A stretch of 21,075 nucleotides of DNA from Helicobacter sp. (GTDB lineage: Bacteria; Campylobacterota; Campylobacteria; Campylobacterales; Helicobacteraceae): the NCBI GenBank assembly GCA_029264655.1, contig JARHZY010000122.1, forward strand, positions 1 through 21,075, given 5' to 3'. A program made the position numbers and the translations under genes. A model generated the notes under the pieces. It saw nothing but the letters and a program-made list of their open reading frames with translations. It made no database searches and was not told the DNA's origin. Shown one piece after another: positions 8,393-16,840 of this stretch (positions are counted from its first letter, which is position 1; the number at the start of each line of letters is the position of its first letter).

Positions 8393-8398
8393 TATAAT
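8393..8398 (+). promoter_or_regulatory. -10 box of the amino-acid ABC ATPase gene
   Basis: TATAAT in the 63-bp gap after ftsZ would start transcription near 8405, about 23 nt before the TTG start. It suggests the ATPase gene can be transcribed independently of the division operon. Confidence 0.45.
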
Positions 8399-8427
8399 AT
8401 GTATTTAAAAAATGAAGGTAAGATAAC

Positions 8428-9198
8428 TTGATACACCATCATGAAGTTGGTGCAGTTTTATTAGAAACTCGCAATTTACGCAAATCATTTACCAATAAAT
8501 CACAGGGTGATATACCTGTATTAAAAGGTATTGATTTTTATCTTCGAGAAAGTGAAGTAGTTTCTATCATTGGTCCAAGTGGATGTGGTAAAAGCACATT
8601 TTTGCGATGTCTCAATGGACTTGAGAGTATTGATTCAGGACAAATTATTTTTGATGGAAAAGAGATTCAAGAGCGTGCAAATTGGCGTATTTTACGCCAA
8701 CAAATTGGCATGGTATTTCAAAGCTATGAGCTTTTTCCTCATTTAAGTGTGCTTGATAATATATTATTAGCCCCATGCAAAATTCTTAAGAAATCCAAAG
8801 CAAGTGCAACAGAAGAGGCAATGCAATGGCTAAAAAAAGTGGGATTAGAAGAGAAAGTATATCACTATCCAAGAGATCTAAGTGGGGGACAGAAGCAGAG
8901 AGTAGCTATTGTGCGTAGTCTTTGTATGAATCCAAAAGTTATGCTTTTTGATGAAGTAACTGCAAGCTTAGATCCAGAAATGATAAAAGAAGTGCTTGAG
9001 GTTATCAAATCTTTAGCATTTGATGGAATGAGTATGGTGATTGTAACACATCAAATGCGTTTTGCTCAAGCCATTAGCCATAGAGTTATGTTTTTTGATA
9101 ATGGAATGGTTGCCGAAGAAAACGAAGCACAAACTTTTTTTAATACACCAAAAACTAAACGTGCACAACAATTTTTAAATATTTTTGATTTTGAGTAA
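8428..9198 (+). CDS. Polar amino-acid ABC transporter ATP-binding protein (GlnQ/HisP type)
   Basis: The protein is a cytoplasmic ATPase that powers import of polar amino acids with a membrane permease and a periplasmic binding protein. All motifs are intact: Walker A GPSGCGKST (49-57), Q-loop Gln98 (MVFQSYELFPHLSVLDN, the GlnQ/HisP-type pattern), signature LSGGQKQR (151-158), Walker B VMLFDEVTASLDPE (171-184) and switch His208 (VTHQM). The start is TTG 8428, with SD AAGGT about 8 nt upstream. It gives about 12 extra residues before the usual family start (ETRNLRKSF), and no ATG fits better. Length is 256 aa. No permease or binding-protein gene is adjacent, so the partner must be encoded elsewhere. 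The substrate cannot be told from the ATPase. Confidence 0.88.
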   Translation: MIHHHEVGAVLLETRNLRKSFTNKSQGDIPVLKGIDFYLRESEVVSIIGPSGCGKSTFLRCLNGLESIDSGQIIFDGKEIQERANWRILRQQIGMVFQSYELFPHLSVLDNILLAPCKILKKSKASATEEAMQWLKKVGLEEKVYHYPRDLSGGQKQRVAIVRSLCMNPKVMLFDEVTASLDPEMIKEVLEVIKSLAFDGMSMVIVTHQMRFAQAISHRVMFFDNGMVAEENEAQTFFNTPKTKRAQQFLNIFDFE

Positions 9199-9620
9199 AA
9201 GATACAGAGTAATAGTGTATTATCGTGAAATAAATATGGCAAAAATCCCATATTAGTAATTTTATGTGCATAAAAGAAAATTATATATGTTCTAAAATAG
9301 CTATATATTGATTTTATAATATTTTGCAAGTTTTTGAATATTATATGTTTTTTAAAGTTTTGCAAAATAATATCGTTATTTTTTTAGCAAGAGATAAATT
9401 ATGTTGGCTATTAGACAAAAAATGTAAAGTAATATAGATTATTTAGTTATATTGATGAAATGATGGAGTTGTTTAGGGTGAGATTAATTCACAACAAAAC
9501 ACTTTGCTATGTTATAAAGCCCACATTTTTTAAGCAAGGAGCAATTCATTTTAAATAATAAAATTATGGCATTATGTAATATTGTTGCCTATGTAGAGAT
9601 AGATTTATAGCATAAAAGTT
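9199..9620. other. Gene-free intergenic region between the ABC ATPase and trpGD
   Basis: These 422 bp separate two convergent genes. No coding frame with start, SD and protein-like composition was found on either strand. One weak hairpin near its left end is listed separately; nothing else was recognised. Confidence 0.5.
9233..9254 (+). terminator. Weak hairpin after the ABC ATPase gene
   Basis: AATATGG and CCATATT form a 7-bp stem around an 8-nt loop, about 35 bp after the stop. The following sequence (AGTAATTTTA) is only a poor U-tract, so termination is uncertain. Confidence 0.25.
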
Positions 9621-11216
9621 TTATTCATATTGCATATTACTTTGTATGCTAAAAGATTCTAAAAGTGCTAGCACTTTTTTGCTTTGCAAGTGTGTTTTTG
9701 CTTGATGAAAACCTTCTTCAATACTTGTTGCATATCCATAGAGATAAAGGCTTGCACCTGCATTCAACGCAACTAAATCTGCTTTTTTACTTGCATGACC
9801 ATGAAAAATATCAAGTGTAATTTGTGCATTCGTTGCTACATCACCACCACGCAATTCTGCGTGATTTGCAAATTCAATACCTAGTTTTTGAGGAGAAAAT
9901 ATATAGGTATGAATCTCCCCATTTTTTAGTTCGCTAATTTGAGTGGCAGCACAAAGGCTTATTTCATCAATACCATCTAATCCATGCACAACCATTGCAC
10001 GTTCTACACCTAATATTTTTAACGTATGTGCGATAAGTTCTGTATAGTCTTTTTGAAAAACGCCAATGAGTTGGTGCGTGGGACGCAATGGATTGCTTAA
10101 TGGTCCAAGTAAGTTAAAAAAGCTTTTGAAACCTAGCTCTTTACGCACATGTTGGACATGTTTTAAAGCGTTATGAATATTTGGTGCAAACAGAAAAGTA
10201 ATACCTAATTTTTCATAGCATGCTTTACACGCTTGCATATCCATATGAATATTAATACCTAGATTTGTGAGTAAATCTGCACTCCCACTTTTACTTGTAA
10301 TGCCTCTGTTACCATGTTTTGCAACTTTTAGTCCCATACTCGCAAGTAAGAGTGCAGTTGTTGTTGATACATTAAAAGTCTTTCTTGCACTCCCACCTGT
10401 GCCAACAATATCAATACGTTTAGAATCATGTATTTCAAAATGCTTTGCTTTTGAAATCAGTAGGCTTGCAAATGCGGCAAGCTCCTCTGCATTCGGTTTT
10501 TTAAGATAAAAACTTGTAATAAGGCTACCAAGTTGGGCTGGTGTTAAGTCATTTTCTGCAATACATTCCATCAAATCATAACTTTCTACGAAATTAAGAT
10601 GTTCTAAGTTTGCAAGTTTTTGTAAATAAAGTTTAATCGGTATAGTTTTGCGTTTATAGTGAATAAAGTTAAGAATCATTTTTTCACCATATTGAGTGCC
10701 TATAGATTCTGGATGGAATTGTAAGCCAAAAAGCGGATATTGCTTGTGGGCTACTGCCATAACTTCGCCATCATCACTTACAGCATTAATATGAAAACAA
10801 TCTGGAATATGTTCGCGTTTAGCAACCAATGAATGATAACGTGTAATAGCAATATGTTGCGGAATATTAGTAAAGATTCCATCTTCACTATGTGTGAGTG
10901 GGGAAACTTTGCCATGCACAATAGATTTTGCATTCACGATTGGCACATCAAAGGCATATAAAATCACCTCATGTCCAAGACATATTCCCAAAATAGGATA
11001 TTCATCTTTAAGTTGTGTAACAATATCAAGACAGATTTTAGAATCTTTGGGACTATTTGGTCCCGGACCAAGTATAATGTGTGTTGGTTTTAGCATTTGT
11101 ATAGTTTCAATATCGATTGCATCATTGCGTTTTACAATGACTTCAAAACCAAGCTTTGCAACAAGCTGATAAATATTATAAGTAAAAGAATCATAATTAT
11201 CAATTAAAAGTATCAT
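9621..11216 (-). CDS. trpGD: Fused anthranilate synthase glutaminase / anthranilate phosphoribosyltransferase (TrpG-TrpD)
   Basis: Two tryptophan-pathway enzymes are joined in one chain of 531 aa. Residues 1-190 form a class I glutamine amidotransferase: MILLIDNYDSFTYN start, oxyanion strand LGPGPNSP (49-56), nucleophile Cys79 in GICLGH, and His168/Glu170 in FHPES. Residues 195-525 form the phosphoribosyltransferase: GTGG (272-275), KTFNVSTTTA (279-288), KHGNRG (300-305). The amidotransferase needs a TrpE partner, which is not in this window. Campylobacter jejuni has a similar fusion within its trp operon, but here the gene is not with other trp genes. ATG 11216 is chosen because GGAG lies 6-7 nt upstream and the protein then starts exactly at the family start; the longer frame to 11270 adds 18 unlikely residues. 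It lies 76 bp downstream of the methylase gene on the same strand, with an inverted repeat in the gap. Confidence 0.9.
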   Translation of the reverse strand: MILLIDNYDSFTYNIYQLVAKLGFEVIVKRNDAIDIETIQMLKPTHIILGPGPNSPKDSKICLDIVTQLKDEYPILGICLGHEVILYAFDVPIVNAKSIVHGKVSPLTHSEDGIFTNIPQHIAITRYHSLVAKREHIPDCFHINAVSDDGEVMAVAHKQYPLFGLQFHPESIGTQYGEKMILNFIHYKRKTIPIKLYLQKLANLEHLNFVESYDLMECIAENDLTPAQLGSLITSFYLKKPNAEELAAFASLLISKAKHFEIHDSKRIDIVGTGGSARKTFNVSTTTALLLASMGLKVAKHGNRGITSKSGSADLLTNLGINIHMDMQACKACYEKLGITFLFAPNIHNALKHVQHVRKELGFKSFFNLLGPLSNPLRPTHQLIGVFQKDYTELIAHTLKILGVERAMVVHGLDGIDEISLCAATQISELKNGEIHTYIFSPQKLGIEFANHAELRGGDVATNAQITLDIFHGHASKKADLVALNAGASLYLYGYATSIEEGFHQAKTHLQSKKVLALLESFSIQSNMQYE

Positions 11217-11238
11217 TATAAGCTCCATATAAAGTATA

Positions 11239-11259
11239 TAAAATTGTAACGCAATTTTA
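11239..11259. repeat. Inverted repeat in the gap before trpGD
   Basis: TAAAATTG and CAATTTTA form perfect 8-bp arms around a 5-nt centre (TAACG), 23 bp upstream of the trpGD start. It could be an operator, a processing hairpin, or chance in AT-rich DNA. There is no adjacent T-run on the minus strand, so a classic terminator is unlikely. Confidence 0.4.
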
Positions 11260-11292
11260 AACAATCGCATTAGTAAATTTTTATATGTATGT

Positions 11293-12978
11293 CTATACTT
11301 GTTTTAGTTGTTGTAATTTTTGCTCAAGAGCTTCAAACTCATGCTTTAAGGATTCTATATCCTGCATTCTTTTCCTACCTTCATGAATATAGCGGGGTGG
11401 TATTGTGCTAGCAAGCAATTCATTTGTATAAACCATACCTTCCCCACTCTTTTCATAGATTGCCTTTAAATGTGCAAAACCTTCATGTGAAAAAAAGTAG
11501 CAATAAAGTCCAATTGCCTTTTTTTTGTCAGCTAGTCTTAGAATCAAAATACCAGCATTTGCTACAGCAATATGGTTTTGCATAGCAGTGCCAAGTATTG
11601 TTACTTTTGGAACAATACTACGCAATGAAAGTAGAATATCATAAGGTTGCAAACGATATTTGTGTATTTTTTGTATATTGCCACTTGTTTTTTTGTGCGT
11701 AAAATGCGTGCTAAAGCCACAAGGTGAAAAATCAGCAATACCTACATCATAATATGTAATAACTGCATCATTGTTACCACCATATACTCTTTGCCCGCGA
11801 AATATTGTTATATCCATATCAGCCAAACGTAATTCGTGTGTGCTTGTTGTGGTGTGTGCTAAATAGTAACTTGCTCGTAAATCATGTGTTTTTACAGCGT
11901 CTATACTTGTGATTTTAGAAAATCTACTTGCTTTTTTTTCTTTAAAAAGCATTGCAATTTCACCAATATTACGTAATTGATTATATTTGCCATCTTTTAT
12001 ATAAAAATGTGGATTATTAGCATTAATATGCAATATCTCTGTATTATTGTGTGATAAAACTAATATAGAAAAATCACAAGCTTGGTGTGGAAAAATATTA
12101 TTTGGTAACTCTATGACAGCTTCTATCATACGCTCTTGCACAAGCTTATCACGCAACTTTTCTTCTAAAAAACTTTTTTGTAATGTTTGGTTACGCACAA
12201 TAAAAACACCTCTTTGCTTTAAATGTGCAAGTGCATGTGTTAAAAATACAAGTTCAGGATAATTTTTTGCTAATATACCAATTTTACTAAAACGTTCATC
12301 ATTTTTGAGTTGCTCAACACCCATATGGGCATAAAGCGGAGGGTTACAAATTACTTTATTAAATTGTCTTAAAATATTTCCTGCTTTAAATATAGGTTGC
12401 TTTAAAATATCATTCACATAAAGCGTGTGTGTATTTATTTGCGTAAAACGTGCAATAAGTTTTGCGATATTTGAGAGTCTCTCATCAAGCTCTTCCCCAT
12501 ACAGATGAATATGTGGATTAAGGTTTGCTAATGATAAAAAGATACTGCCAATACCATAGCATGGATTATATACCTCATCATCATCTTGTGGGTCTAGCAA
12601 TAAGGCGAGTAAGTCATTTACCTCTTTTGGTGTTGAATAATAGTAAAGTTTATTGGTAGTGCGTTTTTGTGAAATAATATGTAAGAATTGTTCAATATCG
12701 TATAATTCAGTGCTGCTTGTCTGCACAGCTTTTAGAATCTTTGCAACATTAACATTATTGCTTATTGGCACATAAAGTTGTGTGCCAATAATTTCTTGTA
12801 AGATACTATGAAAATCTTCTTTAATTGTTTTTCTTTTGCTTGATTTTGCAATCATATCTGTTAAAACACTTGCATTTTCTTTTTTGAATATAAAAAGTTC
12901 AAGCATAATACTTACAACATCTAATATATCAGAATGATAACGTTTTAGATAGTCAAAGCAATTTAGTATTTTTTTCAC
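11293..12978 (-). CDS. HsdM-like N6-adenine DNA methylase fused to an HsdS-like recognition region
   Basis: The chain (561 aa) joins a type I-style methylase to a specificity-like tail. A helical N-terminus (1-105) leads to the HsdM entry STPKEVNDLLALLL (115-128). The SAM-binding motif is NPCYGIGS (138-145), where the family usually has DPACGTGG. GEELDE (161-166) follows. The catalytic motif is NPPL (212-215), where N6-adenine methylases have NPPF/Y/W. Residues about 380-535 look like one HsdS recognition domain: LADMDITIFRGQRV, then LQPYDILLSLRSIVPKVTIL, ANAGILILRL, and a coiled-coil tail (about 536-561, RMQDIESLKHEFEALEQKLQQ). No restriction nuclease motif or hsdR gene is visible. Start is GTG with SD AAAGGTG; a possible -10 (TATATT) is at 13003-13008. 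It may be an orphan methylase, an inactive DNA-binding protein or a type II M-S enzyme. The missing aromatic makes activity uncertain. Confidence 0.8.
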   Translation of the reverse strand: MKKILNCFDYLKRYHSDILDVVSIMLELFIFKKENASVLTDMIAKSSKRKTIKEDFHSILQEIIGTQLYVPISNNVNVAKILKAVQTSSTELYDIEQFLHIISQKRTTNKLYYYSTPKEVNDLLALLLDPQDDDEVYNPCYGIGSIFLSLANLNPHIHLYGEELDERLSNIAKLIARFTQINTHTLYVNDILKQPIFKAGNILRQFNKVICNPPLYAHMGVEQLKNDERFSKIGILAKNYPELVFLTHALAHLKQRGVFIVRNQTLQKSFLEEKLRDKLVQERMIEAVIELPNNIFPHQACDFSILVLSHNNTEILHINANNPHFYIKDGKYNQLRNIGEIAMLFKEKKASRFSKITSIDAVKTHDLRASYYLAHTTTSTHELRLADMDITIFRGQRVYGGNNDAVITYYDVGIADFSPCGFSTHFTHKKTSGNIQKIHKYRLQPYDILLSLRSIVPKVTILGTAMQNHIAVANAGILILRLADKKKAIGLYCYFFSHEGFAHLKAIYEKSGEGMVYTNELLASTIPPRYIHEGRKRMQDIESLKHEFEALEQKLQQLKQV

Positions 12979-13202
12979 AACACACCTTTAATTTCATACT
13001 ACAATATAAGCCACTTTTTTTGTATCAAAATAATATGTATTTATAATAGAGTTTGCAACAAAATATGTAGCAATATAAATTTTTAGGGCTTATATTATAG
13101 CCTATTTTATGCATAAAAGCAAAAGAAGTTTAATATTTCAATAAAGCTTTATATAGAGCTGCTTCTTTTTGCTTTTCTTTATAGTTCTCAACAATTATGC
13201 GT

Positions 13203-13208
13203 TATAAT
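13203..13208 (+). promoter_or_regulatory. -10 box of pnp
   Basis: TATAAT in the context GCGTTATAATTTT would start a leader of about 20 nt ahead of the pnp ribosome binding site. This divergent 256-bp region also serves the methylase gene on the other strand. Confidence 0.5.
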
Positions 13209-13234
13209 TTTATTTATTTTGTGCAAGGAAAGCT

Positions 13235-15340
13235 ATGGAGACAATTCAAATTGACAATGGGCAGATAGAAACTTATATACTTGATAAATATGCAACATTG
13301 GCTGATAGATCTGTAATGCAGCGAGTTGGTGGTAGCGTGTTGCTATGTAGTATTTGTATAGATTATGAGAATCCAAGCAATGAAGATTTCCTTCCGCTAA
13401 GTGTGCAATATATTGAAAAAATGTATGCAATTGGTAAAATCCCGCAGGGCTTTATTAAAAAGGAAGGGAAGCCAAGTGATAATGAAATTCTTATCTCACG
13501 CCTTATTGATAGAAGTTTGCGTCCGCTTTTCCCAAAAGGTTATCCCTATCCTGTGCAAATAACAATACTTGTTATGAGTTATGATGGTAAAACGGATATA
13601 TGTAAAAATGCTATGAATCTCGCAAGTATTTGTTTATATCTCTCAAGCATTCCAATTATACCTACACAGATATTAAATGGTGTGAGAATAGTGCAACATG
13701 ATGGGGTTTTAAGTATCTGTGAAACTTTAGATAATCTTGCAAACTCTAGTCTTGACTTGTTTGTAAGTGGTGTTGGAGATGCAATTACTATGATAGAAAT
13801 GCAAGCACAAAAAACAACACGGCAAATAGATTCTATACTGCATGAAGAATCAAATGAAATACCCCAAGAAAAGCTTCTTGATGCAATAAGGCTTGCACGC
13901 ATACATATAGCAAACACTTCAGAATGTTATACGAAGTATTTTCAAGCTTTTACATTACCAAAACATAATTATAAATGCGATACAGGATTACACCCACTTT
14001 TAAAAAATACATTACAAACTCAATATGGAGATTCTATAAAACAATGCCTTATAAGCATGTCAAAAACGGAGCGGCAAACACAAATCAATATGCTTATTGC
14101 ACAAATAGCAGATGAGCAAAATCTTGAATATGGACTTGCTGGACGTCATGTGCATGCAATTAAAAAAGATATTATGCGTGCTATGATTTTGAAAGAAGGA
14201 AAACGAGCTGATGGACGCACACCAACACAAATTCGTGCCATTGACATAGAATCTAATTTATTACCGCATACGCATGGTAGTGCATGTTTTACGCGTGGGC
14301 AAACACAAGCCCTTGTTACATGCACATTAGGAAGTCAAAATGATGCACAATTACAAGAAAGTATTCTCACGCAACGCAAACATAAGATTTTTTTTCATTA
14401 TAATTTTCCACCTTTTAGTGTTGGTGAGGCATATCCTATTGGTGCAAGCTCAAGGAGAGAGTTAGGGCATGGCAATCTTGCGTTAAAAGCCATAGAATCT
14501 AATGTTGCTGATACACCTTATACGATTCGGCTTGTATCAGAAATTTTACAATCCAATGGTTCAAGCTCTATGGCAAGTGTTTGCGGGGCGACACTTGCCA
14601 TGCTTGGTGCTGGAATCACGATGCATAATATGGTAGCAGGCATTGCAATGGGGCTTATCTATGAGCATGCAGATCATTTTGTAGTATTAAGCGATATTAT
14701 GGGATTAGAAGATTTTGATGGTGATATGGATTTTAAGATTGCAGGAAATGAAAAAGGTTTTAGTGCATTGCAACTTGATATTAAAATTAATGGAATTTCT
14801 GAGCAAGTTTTACAAAGAAGTTTGCAACAAGCAAGTGAGGGTATTTGTCATATTTTATCACTCATGCGTGCAGTTACAATTACTCCAAATTATGCACTTT
14901 TGCCACAAAAAGAGAGCTTTGCTGTGCCACATGGACGCATTGCAGAGATTATTGGGCAGGGAGGGCGAGTTATACGCGATATTATCGCACGTTTTCAGGT
15001 GCATATTGAACTTGATAAGGAAGAGAGCATTGTAAGCATTACTGCTAATAATAAGGATTCATTGCAAAATGCAAAAGCATATATTCTTGAGCTTTTGCGT
15101 AAAAAAGAACGTAAGGAATTACCTTATAAAAGTGGGGAAGTTTATGAGGGTGTTGTGCGTAAGCAAATTGATGTTGGTTTCTTAGTAGATTTACCGCAAG
15201 GTGGCAATGGTTTGTTGCGTGCTATACATGTAACGCATGGCTTAACCATAGGGCAATGCATTTATGTCAAAGCGATTACATGTAGTCATGGTAGGGTTGA
15301 ATTAGAATTAGCAAATATACCACAACAACAAGAAATATAA
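13235..15340 (+). CDS. pnp: Polynucleotide phosphorylase (PNPase)
   Basis: PNPase is a trimeric 3'-5' exoribonuclease that degrades RNA phosphorolytically and can also add nucleotides. The 701-aa length fits the family. Order of domains: first RNase PH core (about 10-145, with SRLIDRSLRPLFPKGY), helical linker, second RNase PH core (about 320-470, starting RADGRTPTQIRAIDIE, with SNGSSSMASVCGATLAML), acidic catalytic cluster GLEDFDGDMDFKIAG (about 490-505), KH domain with GQGG loop (about 560-622) and S1 domain (about 630-695, EVYEGVVRKQIDVGFLVDL). The family pattern in E. coli is DEDHLGDMDFK; the His is replaced here by Phe, while the acidic residues remain. ATG follows AAGGAA at good spacing. 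It is convergent with the nucleosidase gene and appears monocistronic. Confidence 0.96.
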   Translation: METIQIDNGQIETYILDKYATLADRSVMQRVGGSVLLCSICIDYENPSNEDFLPLSVQYIEKMYAIGKIPQGFIKKEGKPSDNEILISRLIDRSLRPLFPKGYPYPVQITILVMSYDGKTDICKNAMNLASICLYLSSIPIIPTQILNGVRIVQHDGVLSICETLDNLANSSLDLFVSGVGDAITMIEMQAQKTTRQIDSILHEESNEIPQEKLLDAIRLARIHIANTSECYTKYFQAFTLPKHNYKCDTGLHPLLKNTLQTQYGDSIKQCLISMSKTERQTQINMLIAQIADEQNLEYGLAGRHVHAIKKDIMRAMILKEGKRADGRTPTQIRAIDIESNLLPHTHGSACFTRGQTQALVTCTLGSQNDAQLQESILTQRKHKIFFHYNFPPFSVGEAYPIGASSRRELGHGNLALKAIESNVADTPYTIRLVSEILQSNGSSSMASVCGATLAMLGAGITMHNMVAGIAMGLIYEHADHFVVLSDIMGLEDFDGDMDFKIAGNEKGFSALQLDIKINGISEQVLQRSLQQASEGICHILSLMRAVTITPNYALLPQKESFAVPHGRIAEIIGQGGRVIRDIIARFQVHIELDKEESIVSITANNKDSLQNAKAYILELLRKKERKELPYKSGEVYEGVVRKQIDVGFLVDLPQGGNGLLRAIHVTHGLTIGQCIYVKAITCSHGRVELELANIPQQQEI

Positions 15341-15411
15341 ACCAATACACTCTTTTTATCAATATGCATAAAACAATAATAAAATACATTATGCAGTCAA
15401 TTAGATTCTAA

Positions 15412-15427
15412 AAAGTAGCACTGCTTT
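15412..15427 (+). terminator. Weak hairpin between convergent pnp and the nucleosidase gene
   Basis: AAAGTA and TGCTTT form a 6-bp stem (one G-T pair) with a 4-nt loop, followed by ATATATTTTT. It could terminate pnp, but stability is low. Confidence 0.25.
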
Positions 15428-15448
15428 ATATATTTTTACTAAAATAAC

Positions 15449-16153
15449 TTAAGCAGGTAGATTCTCAAGTATTTTATCAACAAGTTGATATACAAAATTT
15501 GCACTAATTTTTGCACTAGATTCTAAAAATGCATCAAAACTCTCACTTGCATCTCCATCTGCACTATCACTAATAGAACGAAAAATACAAAATGGAATCT
15601 TAAAATTATCACACACACATGCGACACTCGCCCCTTCCATCTCAACTGCTATAGCATTAAATTCTTTAACAATAGAATCTTTTATTGCTTGGTTTGCAAT
15701 AAATTGATCGCCGCTTGCGACTATGCCTTCTTGAATAGATAAATTCATGTTTATTGCAATTTCCTTTGCCATACTGCATAATTGTTTATCGCTTTCATAA
15801 AAAAGTTTTCCTTCAGGTATGAAACCTCTTGCATGTCCAAATGCCGTAATATCAACATCATGTTGGCAAAGTGCATTTGCAAGCAATAAATCACCAACTT
15901 TTAATCCCTTTACTAAACCACCAGCGACACCACTAAAAATTATTTTTTCGCAATGAAATTGCAATATCATAGTAGTTGCACTGATGGCTGCATGCACCTT
16001 ACCTATTTTGCTATATGCAACAATAATAGATGCTTGTTTATATGTAATCTTATAATATACATTGCCTGCAATCTCTATGCTTTCATATTCTTTATAAAGT
16101 GCTAAAAGAGGCATAATCTCTTCACGCATAGCCCCTATAATACCAATTGTCAT
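15449..16153 (-). CDS. mtnN: 5'-methylthioadenosine/S-adenosylhomocysteine nucleosidase (MTAN)
   Basis: The enzyme hydrolyses methylthioadenosine, S-adenosylhomocysteine and 5'-deoxyadenosine; in Helicobacter and Campylobacter the homologue also cleaves 6-amino-6-deoxyfutalosine in menaquinone synthesis (established for the family in H. pylori). The 234 residues match the usual length. Visible are TIGIIGAMREE with catalytic-site Glu12, IIFSGVAGGL (substrate pocket), SGDQFI, VEMEGASVA (ribose-binding Glu) and RSISDSADGDA (catalytic Asp). Two ATG codons are adjacent; the second (16153) is favoured because AAGGA lies at better spacing and MTIGIIG matches the family start. The longer frame to 16210 adds 19 residues with no homology. 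A TATAAT on the minus strand at 16190-16185 gives a leader of about 25 nt. Confidence 0.93.
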   Translation of the reverse strand: MTIGIIGAMREEIMPLLALYKEYESIEIAGNVYYKITYKQASIIVAYSKIGKVHAAISATTMILQFHCEKIIFSGVAGGLVKGLKVGDLLLANALCQHDVDITAFGHARGFIPEGKLFYESDKQLCSMAKEIAINMNLSIQEGIVASGDQFIANQAIKDSIVKEFNAIAVEMEGASVACVCDNFKIPFCIFRSISDSADGDASESFDAFLESSAKISANFVYQLVDKILENLPA

Positions 16154-16184
16154 CATATTCCTTTTTGATAAAATTAAAGATTTC

Positions 16185-16190
16185 ATTATA
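16185..16190 (-). promoter_or_regulatory. -10 box of the nucleosidase gene
   Basis: The minus strand reads GCTATAATG here. Transcription would start near 16178, about 25 nt before the start codon. Confidence 0.45.
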
Positions 16191-16337
16191 GCATATAAGC
16201 AATAATACATAAAACATTGAAGCGTATATATTACTCACAACTATATAAAATGCAACATAAAACAATTGTAGCATATTGCTATGTGGTTTGTTAATATAGG
16301 TATTTGTTGAGAATATATTTCAGACAACAACTAAAAA

Positions 16338-16778
16338 TTATTGCAATAGTTTTTTTGCCATATCTGATATTCTTTTACCTGTAGCAATTGCATTAAGGCT
16401 TTTTGCTGCAGCCATTACTTTACCTAAATCTTTAGAATCTTTAGCCCCAACATTTGTTATAATTTCCTGTATAGCTTGTTCTAATGCATTATCATCAAGT
16501 TGTTTAGGTAAATATTGCATAATAAGTTCTATTTCATAAGATTCCTTATTGGCTAAATCTTGTCTCCCAGCCTTTATATAACTTTCTTTTGCATCTTCAC
16601 GTTGTTTGAGTGCAGTTTTTAAGATGGCAAGACAATCATCATCACTTAAAATAATCCTTTTGTCAATTTCTACCTGCTTTAATGCTGCATGCAATGTTCT
16701 TAAAATATCTCTTTTGGTTGTATCACCACTTTTCATTGCTTCTTTAATATCTGCCATCATCGTATCTTTTATACTCAT
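16338..16778 (-). CDS. yqeY: GatB/YqeY domain-containing protein
   Basis: The protein belongs to the YqeY family, related to the tail domain of the GatB subunit of Glu/Asp-tRNA amidotransferase; tRNA binding is presumed but the role of free YqeY is not settled. The 146 residues match the family length. Recognisable parts are IKEAMKSGDTTKRDILRTLH (about 10-29), the helical repeat KQREDAKESYIKAGRQDLANKE and IELIMQYLPKQLDD, and the C-terminal LGKVMAA...GKRISDMAKKLL. ATG 16778 is preceded by AAAGGATT at proper spacing. The same frame runs to 17003, but that extension lies antisense inside flgH and has no SD, so I reject it. The gene is divergent from flgH with 62 bp between the starts. Confidence 0.9.
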   Translation of the reverse strand: MSIKDTMMADIKEAMKSGDTTKRDILRTLHAALKQVEIDKRIILSDDDCLAILKTALKQREDAKESYIKAGRQDLANKESYEIELIMQYLPKQLDDNALEQAIQEIITNVGAKDSKDLGKVMAAAKSLNAIATGKRISDMAKKLLQ

Positions 16779-16791
16779 GTGAATCCTTTTT

Positions 16792-16806
16792 GGGAATATA
16801 ATTTGC
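16792..16806 (+). promoter_or_regulatory. Possible sigma-54 promoter of flgH
   Basis: GGGAATATAATTTGC keeps the essential GG (16793-16794) and GC (16805-16806) with 10 bp between them and a perfect TTGC, but has three mismatches to TGGCAC. A start near 16818 leaves a 23-nt leader with the SD at 16831. Alternative vegetative -10 boxes (TATACA or TACAAT, 16814-16821) would leave a very short leader. The site overlaps the yqeY leader on the other strand. Confidence 0.4.
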
Positions 16807-16840
16807 TTTGAATTATACAATATTTTACTAAAGGATGAGT

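Noticed and set aside
9066..9365. 99-aa minus-strand frame at the end of the ABC ATPase gene
   Set aside because: It is largely antisense to a clear coding sequence, has low-complexity AT-driven composition and no SD.
13579..13917. 112-aa minus-strand frame inside pnp
   Set aside because: It is a shadow frame of PNPase with no SD or recognisable domain.
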